Below, one piece after another: positions 7,179-13,655 of a DNA stretch of 14,855 nucleotides. Every line of letters starts with the position of its first letter. Within the stretch, counting starts at the first letter, position 1. Below the pieces are notes generated by a model that ran no database searches, had not been told where the DNA came from, and saw only the letters and a program-made list of their open reading frames with translations. Position numbers and translations under genes: made by a program. The DNA is from an uncultured Ruminococcus sp. (GTDB taxonomy: Bacteria; Bacillota_A; Clostridia; Oscillospirales; Acutalibacteraceae): positions 1-14,855 of the forward strand of contig CACYEJ010000324.1 of NCBI GenBank assembly GCA_902773395.1, in the 5' to 3' direction.

Positions 7179-7195
7179 TTTATAGTCTATAAAAT
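7177..7195. promoter_or_regulatory. 19-bp perfect palindrome over the thyX start point, candidate operator
   Basis: ATTTTATAG-T-CTATAAAAT is a perfect 9+1+9 inverted repeat. It begins inside the -10 hexamer and is centred at 7186, within a base or two of the predicted transcription start. A repressor bound here would block RNA polymerase. I do not recognise the motif. Confidence 0.6.
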
Positions 7196-7242
7196 GGGTT
7201 AAGTGTGATGAATATAATTTTTTGATAAGGCGGTGAGGACTC

Positions 7243-8079
7243 ATGTCCGCAAAAGTTACTTTATTGTCGTATACCCCAAACCCAGAACAGACTGTCGCTA
7301 TGGCGGCTAAGCTCTGTTATTCTAAATCTGATATCGAAGATGTAAAGGACGGCTTGACTGAGGAGAAAACGGCTTCTTTTTTGGATATGCTCTCTTCGCT
7401 TGGTCATCAAAGCCCGATTGAACACGCTTCGTTTACTTTCGGTATCGAGGGTATTTCAAGAGCCTGCTCTCATCAGCTTGTGCGTCACCGTATCGCTTCT
7501 TACAGCCAGCAGTCGCAGAGGTATGTTGACGGAAGTGCTTTTGAATTCGTTACTCCGCCGGCTATTGCCGAGAATCCCGATGTGCTCGAAAAGTACAGCA
7601 AAGCTCTTGAACTGGAGGCTAAGGCTTATACGGAAGTGCGTGACGCTTTAATTGTTCAGTATATCAAGAAGTTCATGAGCGAGAATCCTGAATTCAGGAT
7701 TTTAAGCGTGACAGAAATGTCCGACAGCGATTTGATATTGACTTTTAAAAGCTTGAATAAGGAAAAGTTTTCTTCTTTTGAGAAACTCGCAAATGAGGAC
7801 GCTAGATTTATTTTGCCCAATGCCTGCACTACTAAGATTATCTGCACGTTTAACGCCAGAAGCTTGCTGAATTTCTTTGAACATCGCTGCTGTAACCGTG
7901 CTCAGTGGGAAATCAGAGATGTCGCTCAGCAAATGCTTGTTCTCGTGAAAGAGGCTGCTCCGCATTTGTTTCAAAAGGCAGGTCCGGCTTGTGTGTACGG
8001 AAGCTGCCCTGAGGGTAAAATGTCGTGTGGAAAAGCAAAGGAAATGCGTGAGAAGTTTGGCAATCATAAAAATACTTAA
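7243..8079 (+). CDS. thyX: Flavin-dependent thymidylate synthase ThyX
   Basis: ThyX methylates dUMP to dTMP using 5,10-methylene-THF as carbon donor and reduced FAD, and releases THF rather than DHF. The family motif RHR...S is present as RHRIASYSQQSQR at residues 81-93; the C-terminal substrate and flavin block shows RCCNRAQWEIR near 215-225. The protein has 278 residues, longer than the usual 220-250. The extra length is mainly a segment at about 138-178, between the helix after the RHR motif and 'NEDARFILPNA'. The C-terminus has cysteines at 250, 255 and 262 (CVYGSCPEGKMSC). Translation starts behind AAGGCGGTGAGG. It heads a probable operon with tmk, which uses its product. No thyA is in the window. 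Confidence 0.95.
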   Translation: MSAKVTLLSYTPNPEQTVAMAAKLCYSKSDIEDVKDGLTEEKTASFLDMLSSLGHQSPIEHASFTFGIEGISRACSHQLVRHRIASYSQQSQRYVDGSAFEFVTPPAIAENPDVLEKYSKALELEAKAYTEVRDALIVQYIKKFMSENPEFRILSVTEMSDSDLILTFKSLNKEKFSSFEKLANEDARFILPNACTTKIICTFNARSLLNFFEHRCCNRAQWEIRDVAQQMLVLVKEAAPHLFQKAGPACVYGSCPEGKMSCGKAKEMREKFGNHKNT

Positions 8080-8108
8080 TCTGTACACTTACCAAAAAAG
8101 GAATGAAA

Positions 8109-8789
8109 ATGTTTATGAGTGGAAAACTAATCGTGATTGAAGGGCTGGACGGCAGCGGAAAGGCTACTCAGACCGAGTGTGTTTTTGACTATTTGATTAA
8201 TAAGAAAATTAACTGCCGCAGAATTAGTTTTCCGAATTATGACAGTCCGTCGTCAGCTCTGGTGAAAATGTATCTGGGCGGCGAGTTCTCCGATTCTCCG
8301 GGTGATGTAAATGCTTATGCGGCGTCTGCTTTCTATGCCGTTGACAGGTGTGCCGGTTTCCTGAAGGACTGGAAGGCTGATTATGATAACGGCTGTCTGC
8401 TGCTTGCCGACAGGTATGCTACGTCAAATGCTATCTATCAAATGGGGAAGCTTGACGAGGCTGAGCGTGATTCGTTTCTGGATTGGACAGAGGATTTTGA
8501 GTATCGAAAGCTTGGTGTTCCAAAGCCCGATTTGGTTATTTATCTTGATATGTCGGTTGAGGTGTCGCAGAAGCTTATGTCTAAGCGGTATCACGGTGAC
8601 GAGAGTAAAAAGGATATTCACGAATGTAATGTCGAATTTTTGAGGGAGTGCCGAAGCTCTGCTATGTATGCGGCGAAACGGCTCGGCTGGGTTGTCGTTA
8701 AGTGCGACGACGGTGTTACTCCACGCAGTATTGACGATATCTCTAGGGATATTCAGAAAATTATTGATAATATGATTGATAGATGCTAA
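8109..8789 (+). CDS. tmk: Thymidylate kinase (dTMP kinase)
   Basis: Tmk phosphorylates dTMP to dTDP with ATP, directly downstream of ThyX in dTTP synthesis. Counting from ATG 8103, the P-loop is GLDGSGKATQ (residues 14-23; Ala where Ser or Thr is more common after the Lys), the DRY motif is at 103-105 (LLADRYATSN), and the lid segment follows KRYHGDES at 161-168. Three in-frame ATGs (8103, 8109, 8115) are possible. AAGGA at 8098-8102 abuts the first and is six bases from the second, so I chose 8109, giving 226 residues. The length is slightly above the roughly 210 of typical bacterial Tmk. The spacing from thyX is only 29 bases with no terminator, so co-transcription is likely. Confidence 0.92.
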   Translation: MFMSGKLIVIEGLDGSGKATQTECVFDYLINKKINCRRISFPNYDSPSSALVKMYLGGEFSDSPGDVNAYAASAFYAVDRCAGFLKDWKADYDNGCLLLADRYATSNAIYQMGKLDEAERDSFLDWTEDFEYRKLGVPKPDLVIYLDMSVEVSQKLMSKRYHGDESKKDIHECNVEFLRECRSSAMYAAKRLGWVVVKCDDGVTPRSIDDISRDIQKIIDNMIDRC

Positions 8790-8842
8790 TAATATTGATT
8801 GAAAATAGTTCCGGATTTGTGCCGGTGAAAGGTTGATTTGTT

Positions 8843-9382
8843 ATGGTATATGTATTTTTGGCTCAGGGATTCGAAGAGGTTGAGGCTCTTTCTCCCGTTG
8901 ATATTTTACGCAGATGCGGTGTAGATGTTAAGACTGTCGGCGTTGGCGGCAAAACTGTTGTAAGCTCCCATAAAGTTCCGGTTGTTGCAGATTTGACGGA
9001 CAGCGAGGTTACTAAGGATAATTTGGAGGCTGTTATTTTGCCGGGCGGTATGCCGGGTACTCTCAATCTCGAAAAATCTGAGGTTGTTCAGGAGTATATT
9101 GATTTTGCTGTTGAGAATGATTTGTATGTTTGTGCGATTTGCGCCGCTCCGTCTGTGCTTGGTCATAAGAATTTGCTTGACGGTAAGAAGGCTGCCTGTT
9201 TCCCCGGATTTGAAAAGGATCTTTACGGCGCTGAGGTGACTGGCGAACCGGCTGTTTGCGACGGAAAATTTATTACGGGCAAGGGCGCAGGCGCGGCTGT
9301 GGAATTTGGGTTGCTGATTGCTGAGAAGCTTTGCGGTCAGGAAGTATCAGTTAAAACAAGGAAGTCGATGCAATGTCCGTAA
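8843..9382 (+). CDS. DJ-1/PfpI family protein (DJ-1/YajL-like)
   Basis: This 179-residue single-domain protein belongs to the DJ-1/PfpI superfamily. The nucleophile-elbow cysteine is Cys100 in AICAAPSVL, and Glu14 in GFEEVEALSPVDILRR corresponds to the conserved Glu18 of human DJ-1 that tunes the cysteine. The VILPGGMPG loop is at about 64-72. A second cysteine (Cys97) lies three residues before the nucleophile. Relatives are described as glyoxalases, proposed deglycases or oxidative-stress chaperones; older annotations call them ThiJ, which is misleading. The actual substrate is unknown. GAAAGG at 8827-8832 supports the ATG. Its last ten bases overlap the cyclo-ligase gene in another frame, which implies translational coupling inside the folate/dTMP operon. 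Confidence 0.9.
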   Translation: MVYVFLAQGFEEVEALSPVDILRRCGVDVKTVGVGGKTVVSSHKVPVVADLTDSEVTKDNLEAVILPGGMPGTLNLEKSEVVQEYIDFAVENDLYVCAICAAPSVLGHKNLLDGKKAACFPGFEKDLYGAEVTGEPAVCDGKFITGKGAGAAVEFGLLIAEKLCGQEVSVKTRKSMQCP

Positions 9383-9969
9383 ATAATAATGACATTAGAG
9401 AAGTAAAGTCTGATCTCCGCAGCGGCTTTAAAAGCAAACGCAGCGATATGCCCGATCATGTCAAGCTTAATATGGACTGTGAGATTCAGAGCAGATTCCT
9501 TACGCTAAGGCAGTACGCTAAATGCGATACTGTGTTTACATACGTTTCAAAGGAGCTGGAGGTTGATACCTTTGCGATTATCCGTGCTGCTTGGGCAAAC
9601 GGCAAAAAGGTTGCTGTGCCGAAGTGCGTTGAGAATCATCAAATGGATTTCTACTATATTGAAAGTATGGACGATTTGGAGGACGGTGCTTTTGGCGTTA
9701 AAGAACCGATTGTTGACAAATGCAAAAAGGTTGTGGATTTCTCAAAGGGACTGTGTATTGTGCCCGGTTTGAGCTTTGACGCCGAGGGATATCGTTTAGG
9801 TTATGGTAAGGGCTACTATGACAGGTTTTTGTCACGGTTCGGCGGATATACGGTGGGGCTTTGCTACAGCAATTGTATCAAGTGGAAATTGCCCCACGGG
9901 AAATATGACCGTGCCGTTGACGTTATTGTTACAGATAGATATATCAGACGAACGAATATTGAAAAATAG
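9373..9969 (+). CDS. 5-formyltetrahydrofolate cyclo-ligase (MTHFS)
   Basis: This enzyme uses ATP to convert 5-formyl-THF to 5,10-methenyl-THF, the only known way to recover that storage folate. The 198-residue protein shows the family's nucleotide/folate block at 131-153, PGLSFDAEGYRLGYGKGYYD followed by RFL, and the N-terminal basic helix with 'RSGFKSKRSDM' (residues 16-26). 'FTYVSKELEVDT' (56-66) matches the usual substrate-side segment. The length is typical. Its start lies inside the DJ-1 gene, with AAGGAAG at 9358-9364 at correct spacing. Together with thyX it supports a folate one-carbon theme for this operon. The mltG start follows after 31 bases. Confidence 0.93.
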   Translation: MSVNNNDIREVKSDLRSGFKSKRSDMPDHVKLNMDCEIQSRFLTLRQYAKCDTVFTYVSKELEVDTFAIIRAAWANGKKVAVPKCVENHQMDFYYIESMDDLEDGAFGVKEPIVDKCKKVVDFSKGLCIVPGLSFDAEGYRLGYGKGYYDRFLSRFGGYTVGLCYSNCIKWKLPHGKYDRAVDVIVTDRYIRRTNIEK

Positions 9970-10000
9970 TATTTAGTTATAAAAAGGAGTACTTGTTGAT

Positions 10001-11524
10001 ATGAGTGATGAGTTAAATTCAAACGACGAGTTGGAAAAGCTCGATACCAACAGACATAAAAAAGTTGACAGCTTCAATTTAAATATCAGCGACTTTGACG
10101 ACGATGAGGATATTATCTTTCGTGACGAGATTGACGACGAGATAGAGGAGCTTGGCGGCGGGGTTACGGAAGAAGACCTCGATAATTTTGCTGTGCCGGC
10201 AAGACAGGTTGATGACGATGACGACAAAAAAATACCGTCACGCAGAGAATCTGAAAAACGCCGCAGAGAAGCCCTTAAAGCTGAGAAAAAGCGTAAAAAG
10301 AAAAAGGCTAAAAAGAACGGCTGTGTGTTCAGAGTTGTATGGGCTGTAATGGTTATCATTTTGGGCGTGTTCTTGGCGGAGTTCCTGCTTGTCGGAATTA
10401 ACGATTTGCTCGGAAGAAATCGTGAGGTTGAGCTTGACGAGGACGGCAACGAGAAGCAGACGACTATTATTATTCAGATTCCCGAAGATGCGGATCTTGA
10501 TACGGTTGCAAAAATTCTTCACGAGAACGGCGTTATAAGCAGCGAGTCCTACTTTAAAATGTACTCAAAGGTGACTAAGCACGGCATGAGCTTCAATAAG
10601 GGCTCGTATGAGATGAAAAACGATATGGACTATGAGGCAATTATCAATTACTTGCAGTCTGATCTTAACCGTGTTGATACTGTTACCTTGCAGTTTACTG
10701 AGGGTATGACCGTTATGGAGATTGCCGATAAGCTTGAGGAAAATGAGGTTTGTAATAAGGAGCTGTTCCTTGAACTGTGCAATTCAGACGAGTTTGACGA
10801 GGACTTTACTTTCCTGAGTGACGGCAGAAAGAACGTTGACAAGACGTACTATAAATTGGAGGGCTATCTGTTCCCTGATACGTATGAGTTCTATAAGGGC
10901 GAAAATGCGAAAACAACTATCTACAGATTCCTGAATGACTACGAGGCTCGTATGTACTACACGAAGTACCGTATCGAGATTAAGGAAGATGATACTGTGG
11001 ACGAGTACGGCAATACTACTTCCGATTCTAAGAAAAAGAAAACTAAAAAGTATGAGAAGCTTACTATTGAGGAGCAGGCTAAAAAGCAGGGTATGACTAT
11101 GGACGAGGTTATGATTCTCGCTTCGATGATTCAGGCGGAGGCTGCAAGCACCGATGACATGAAAGTGATTTCGTCAATTTTCCATAATCGTCTTGATACG
11201 CTGGATAATAGCGGATATACTGCTTTTGGTGAGAATATCAATGGTACTCTCGGTTCAGACCCGACAATTTATTATCCGTACAAAAAGAGTACGGCTCCGG
11301 CTAATTTTGAGGGTACGTATAATACCTATAAGATTAAGGGCTTGCCGGCAGGTGCGGATTGTAATCCGGGACTTGATGCAATTGAAGCAGCGATTTATCC
11401 TGATGATACAACTTATTACTTCTTCTGTCATAAGGCGGCTACAGAGGACGAGGGTGCAAAGGCTTATTATGCGTCTACAATGGCGGAGCATGAGTATAAT
11501 ATGAGTCTTGCCGGATTAAAATAA
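10001..11524 (+). CDS. mltG: Endolytic transglycosylase MltG (YceG-like)
   Basis: MltG is a membrane-anchored endolytic murein transglycosylase that cleaves nascent glycan strands and is thought to set their length. The 507-residue protein has a highly charged cytoplasmic tail (acidic at 30-75, Lys/Arg-rich at 81-105), one transmembrane helix at about 109-133, then a LysM-like region and the YceG domain. Family signatures are LEGYLFPDTYEF (287-298), ILASMIQAEA with the likely catalytic Glu380, SSIFHNRL (391-398), GSDPTIYY (418-425) and GLPAGADCNPGLDAIEAAI (447-465). A Lys-rich insert near 330-356 precedes the catalytic part. AAGGAG at 9984-9989 precedes the ATG. It is the last gene of the thyX run; no clear intrinsic terminator follows, only a dispersed repeat. 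Confidence 0.94.
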   Translation: MSDELNSNDELEKLDTNRHKKVDSFNLNISDFDDDEDIIFRDEIDDEIEELGGGVTEEDLDNFAVPARQVDDDDDKKIPSRRESEKRRREALKAEKKRKKKKAKKNGCVFRVVWAVMVIILGVFLAEFLLVGINDLLGRNREVELDEDGNEKQTTIIIQIPEDADLDTVAKILHENGVISSESYFKMYSKVTKHGMSFNKGSYEMKNDMDYEAIINYLQSDLNRVDTVTLQFTEGMTVMEIADKLEENEVCNKELFLELCNSDEFDEDFTFLSDGRKNVDKTYYKLEGYLFPDTYEFYKGENAKTTIYRFLNDYEARMYYTKYRIEIKEDDTVDEYGNTTSDSKKKKTKKYEKLTIEEQAKKQGMTMDEVMILASMIQAEAASTDDMKVISSIFHNRLDTLDNSGYTAFGENINGTLGSDPTIYYPYKKSTAPANFEGTYNTYKIKGLPAGADCNPGLDAIEAAIYPDDTTYYFFCHKAATEDEGAKAYYASTMAEHEYNMSLAGLK

Positions 11525-11546
11525 AAGTTTCCAATCAAATTAACAG

Positions 11547-11580
11547 AGGCAAGAGCTAGCGAATTGCCGAGCGTAGAAAG
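11547..11580 (+). repeat. 34-base dispersed repeat, copy B
   Basis: It is the direct counterpart of 5641-5674 with three substitutions. It sits 23 bases after the mltG stop. GGCAA/TTGCC can form a short stem around GAGCTAGCGAA. No reading frame of interest crosses it. Confidence 0.75.
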
Positions 11581-11605
11581 AATGGTACCCCCGAACAATT
11601 CCCTC

Positions 11606-11633
11606 TTGACTATTAAGGAAATATAACTAATAA
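11606..11633 (+). promoter_or_regulatory. Possible promoter of trhP
   Basis: TTGACT (11606-11611) is a near-consensus -35, and TAATAA (11628-11633) is an imperfect -10 at 16-base spacing. If used, the transcript would begin near 11640 and carry the hairpin at 11655-11679 in its leader. Confidence 0.4.
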
Positions 11634-11654
11634 AATAAACATCAAAAAAACATT

Positions 11655-11679
11655 GCACTCACATTATATTTGTGAGTGC
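11655..11679. promoter_or_regulatory. Strong hairpin in the trhP leader
   Basis: GCACTCACA and TGTGAGTGC form a perfect 9-bp stem with a 7-base loop, ending 13 bases before the Shine-Dalgarno GGAGTG (11693-11698). On the plus strand only TTAAT follows, so it is a poor terminator. On the minus strand seven T residues occur four bases beyond the stem, but no minus-strand gene needs one. It may be a leader element or a protein-binding palindrome. Confidence 0.55.
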
Positions 11680-11706
11680 TTAATACTAATCTGGAGTGTA
11701 TATACT

Positions 11707-12924
11707 ATGAACAATAAATATGAGGTGCTGTCACCGGCAGGAGATATTGAGTGTTTGATGTCGGCTGTGAATTTTGGTGCGGACGCCGTGTACCTTGCCG
11801 GAGAGCAGTTCGGTATGAGAACGGCTTCAAAAAATTTTAATAACGAGAATCTCGCTAAGGGTATCGAGTATGCACATAGCCGTGGGGTAAAGGTGTATAT
11901 TACGTGCAATACCTTGCCAAGAAATAACGAGCTTGACGAGCTGCCCGAATTTATGGCTGCTGCTCAGGAGCTTAAAGCTGATGCGTTTATAATCGCTGAT
12001 TTGGGCGTTATGGAGTTTGCGAAGAAATATGCTCCGAAGGTTGATATCCATGTGTCAACGCAAGCCGGTATCGTCAACTATGCCACCGCAAACGCTTTTT
12101 ACAAAATGGGTGCAGCTAGAGTTGTTCTTGCAAGAGAAATGAGTATTCCTGAAATTGCTCAGCTCAGAGCGAAAATTCCCGATGACTTGGAAATTGAGGT
12201 TTTCGTTCACGGGGCAATGTGCGTGTCGTTTTCGGGCAGATGCCTTATCTCCAGCTACATGACCGGCAGAGATGCTAACCGTGGCGACTGTGCCCAGCCG
12301 TGCCGCTGGAAATATCATCTTTACGAGGAGAACAGACAGGGACAGTATTTTCCGGTTGAGGAGAATGACAAGGGAACGTTCTTGTATAATTCAAGAGATT
12401 TGTGCATGATAGAGCATATTCCGGAGCTGCTGGAGGCAGGCGTTACCAGCCTTAAAATTGAGGGCAGAGCAAAGTCCGCTTATTATACGTCTGTGATAAC
12501 TAACGCTTACAGCAACGCAGTGAGAGATTACGAGAGAATGGGCAGCGGCTATTCGCTTGCGCCGTGGATTCGTGACGAGGTGAATAAGGTTAGCCACCGA
12601 GAGTATAACACGGGATTCTTCTTTGGCTCGCAGCCCGGACAGGTTACCGGAAACGGCGGTTATATTCGTGAATATGACGTTGTTGCTATGTGCGAGGAGA
12701 GCGGCGAGGATTATAATATTATTACTCAGAGAAATAAATTCTTTGTGGGCGATGTGCTGGATATTTTGCCGCCGGGAGGTAAGTCGTTTGAAGTTAAAGC
12801 TTTGGAGATAAAAAATCAATACGGCGAGGTTGTGGAGAGTACCCCTCACGCTATGGAGAAGCTGTGGCTTAAAACGGACGCTGTTATTCCAAAAGGCTCG
12901 TATCTGAGAAAGAAGAGGGTATAG
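11707..12924 (+). CDS. trhP: TrhP-type U32 family tRNA uridine-34 hydroxylation protein
   Basis: Annotated in many genomes as a U32 peptidase, this family (E. coli TrhP/YegQ, B. subtilis YrrN/YrrO) in fact makes 5-hydroxyuridine at the tRNA wobble position, using prephenate and an iron-sulfur cluster. The U32 signature is EVFVHGAMCVSFSGRC at about 164-179, continuing to SSYMTGRDANRGDC and AQPCRW. Cys172, Cys179, Cys195 and Cys199 are candidate cluster ligands, with Cys233 downstream. The N-terminus EVLSPAGD and 'GADAVYL' are family-typical, as is the C-terminal beta domain (about 330-406). The frame is open back to TTG 11653, but that start would lie beside a hairpin; GGAGTG at 11693-11698 selects ATG 11707, giving 406 residues. 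In B. subtilis trhP1 and trhP2 follow mltG and trmR, so the mltG neighbour supports this assignment over proteolysis. Confidence 0.9.
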   Translation: MNNKYEVLSPAGDIECLMSAVNFGADAVYLAGEQFGMRTASKNFNNENLAKGIEYAHSRGVKVYITCNTLPRNNELDELPEFMAAAQELKADAFIIADLGVMEFAKKYAPKVDIHVSTQAGIVNYATANAFYKMGAARVVLAREMSIPEIAQLRAKIPDDLEIEVFVHGAMCVSFSGRCLISSYMTGRDANRGDCAQPCRWKYHLYEENRQGQYFPVEENDKGTFLYNSRDLCMIEHIPELLEAGVTSLKIEGRAKSAYYTSVITNAYSNAVRDYERMGSGYSLAPWIRDEVNKVSHREYNTGFFFGSQPGQVTGNGGYIREYDVVAMCEESGEDYNIITQRNKFFVGDVLDILPPGGKSFEVKALEIKNQYGEVVESTPHAMEKLWLKTDAVIPKGSYLRKKRV

Positions 12925-12971
12925 TTTGAGCTGACAGGATTTATATTATGTAGAATTGCAATTGATGTGTA

Positions 12972-13000
12972 TTGACAAATCGTTACAGTTGTAATATAAT
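12972..13000 (+). promoter_or_regulatory. Consensus promoter of the antitoxin-toxin pair
   Basis: TTGACA (12972-12977) and TATAAT (12995-13000) are both perfect hexamers at the ideal 17-base spacing. The start point should be near 13007, giving a leader of about 24 bases. This is the strongest promoter in the window by eye. Confidence 0.9.
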
Positions 13001-13010
13001 GTGATTACAA
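12983..13010. promoter_or_regulatory. Operator-like half-sites for antitoxin autoregulation
   Basis: TTACA (12983-12987) and TGTAA (12990-12994) form one small inverted repeat in the spacer. TTGTAAT (12989-12995) and ATTACAA (13004-13010) form a second, perfect 7-bp repeat spanning the -10 box. RelB/DinJ-type antitoxins bind such sites through their N-terminal ribbon-helix-helix fold to repress their own operon. Binding here is inferred. Confidence 0.6.
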
Positions 13011-13030
13011 AGAGAATTGGAGGTGCTGTT

Positions 13031-13294
13031 ATGGCAAATTTACAGGTCAGACTTAACGATGATTTAAAAGCACAGGCGGATATGCTTTTTGCGAGCTTGG
13101 GACTTGATACCTCAACTGCCATAAGAATGTTTTTAACGGCTGCGGTTGAATATAACGGACTGCCTTTTGAGGTACGCCATAAACCCATTTCCGAAGAATT
13201 GCAGAGGGCGATTTATGAAACCCGAAACAGGGTTAATCTTAACGGTCCGTATGACAGTGCAGAAGACGCTGTTGCTGCGATGTTGGGGGATTAA
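13031..13294 (+). CDS. relB: RelB/DinJ family antitoxin
   Basis: This 87-residue protein opens with the ribbon-helix-helix pattern NLQVRLNDDLKAQADMLFASLGLDTSTAIRMFL (residues 3-35), then 'AAVEYNGLPFEV', all typical of RelB/DinJ antitoxins. The C-terminal half would wrap the toxin. The frame is open upstream to a GTG at 13001, but that codon falls beside the -10 box and near the predicted transcript start. GGAGGTG at 13019-13025 selects ATG 13031. It binds its own operator in characterised relatives. The gene is intact, and the toxin frame begins three bases after its stop. That toxin frame is broken, so the antitoxin may now act alone or against a related toxin elsewhere in the genome. Confidence 0.9.
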   Translation: MANLQVRLNDDLKAQADMLFASLGLDTSTAIRMFLTAAVEYNGLPFEVRHKPISEELQRAIYETRNRVNLNGPYDSAEDAVAAMLGD

Positions 13295-13297
13295 ACG

Positions 13298-13575
13298 GTG
13301 TATCGGATTGAATTTACAAACGAAATGAAACGTAATGTGAAGCTCATGCGTAAGCGTGGGAAAGACATTTCAAAACTTACTGATATTCTGGATAGGTTGG
13401 CAAGTGGTCAGCAGTTGCCGCAGAAAAATAATGATCATCAGCTTACAGGGGATTTAAAGGATTTTCGGAATGTCACATCGAACCTGATTGGCTGCTTATT
13501 TATCAGCTGCATGATGATATACTTATACTAATAGCTTCTGCTACAGGTACTCATTCGGATTTGTTCGGAAAGTAA
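13298..13575 (+). pseudogene. yafQ: YafQ-family mRNA interferase toxin, frameshifted
   Basis: The GTG-started frame encodes a YafQ-like N-terminus: YRIEFTNEMKRNVKLMRKRGKDI, then 'LPQKNNDHQLTGDLKDFRN'. After CGG (13466-13468) it runs out of homology and stops at 13529-13531 after 77 codons. In the -1 frame from 13468 the expected family C-terminus appears: ECHIEPDWLLIYQLHDD, then ILILIASATGTHSDLFGK and TAA at 13573-13575. One missing G (CGGGAATGT expected, CGGAATGT seen) explains it. YafQ catalytic positions map to His in DHQL before the break, and to His and Asp of HIEPDW plus His and Phe of GTHSDLF after it, so the truncated product should be inactive. The alternatives are a sequencing error or -1 slippage at GAT TTT. 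Confidence 0.88.
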
Positions 13576-13595
13576 AATCGTGATTTCTTACCGAA
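13564..13595. other. Imperfect hairpin at the end of the toxin gene
   Basis: TTCGGAAAG (13564-13572) pairs with CTTACCGAA (13587-13595) except for one A-A mismatch. Inside it, AAATC (13575-13579) faces GATTT (13582-13586). No T-run follows, so it is not a standard terminator. It might protect the 3' end of the short antitoxin transcript or be a scar of an insertion boundary. Confidence 0.4.
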
Positions 13596-13655
13596 TACTG
13601 AGTGTGAATATTGAGGTTGATGCTTGAGGATAAATTGAAATATGCGGAGGTAGGT

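Noticed and set aside
7185..7242. Riboswitch in the thyX leader
   Set aside because: The leader is only about 58 bases and has no folate or other riboswitch-like architecture beyond the promoter palindrome.
9973..10449. Minus-strand frame of 158 codons opposite the start of mltG
   Set aside because: Same artefact: Ser/Leu/Phe-rich complement of the charged mltG tail, with no family features.
11653..11706. Earlier TTG start for trhP
   Set aside because: It would place the start at the hairpin with no ribosome site; the extra 18 residues do not resemble the family N-terminus.
12391..12849. Minus-strand frame of 152 codons inside trhP
   Set aside because: It lies entirely within a strongly supported gene and shows no domain or start signal.
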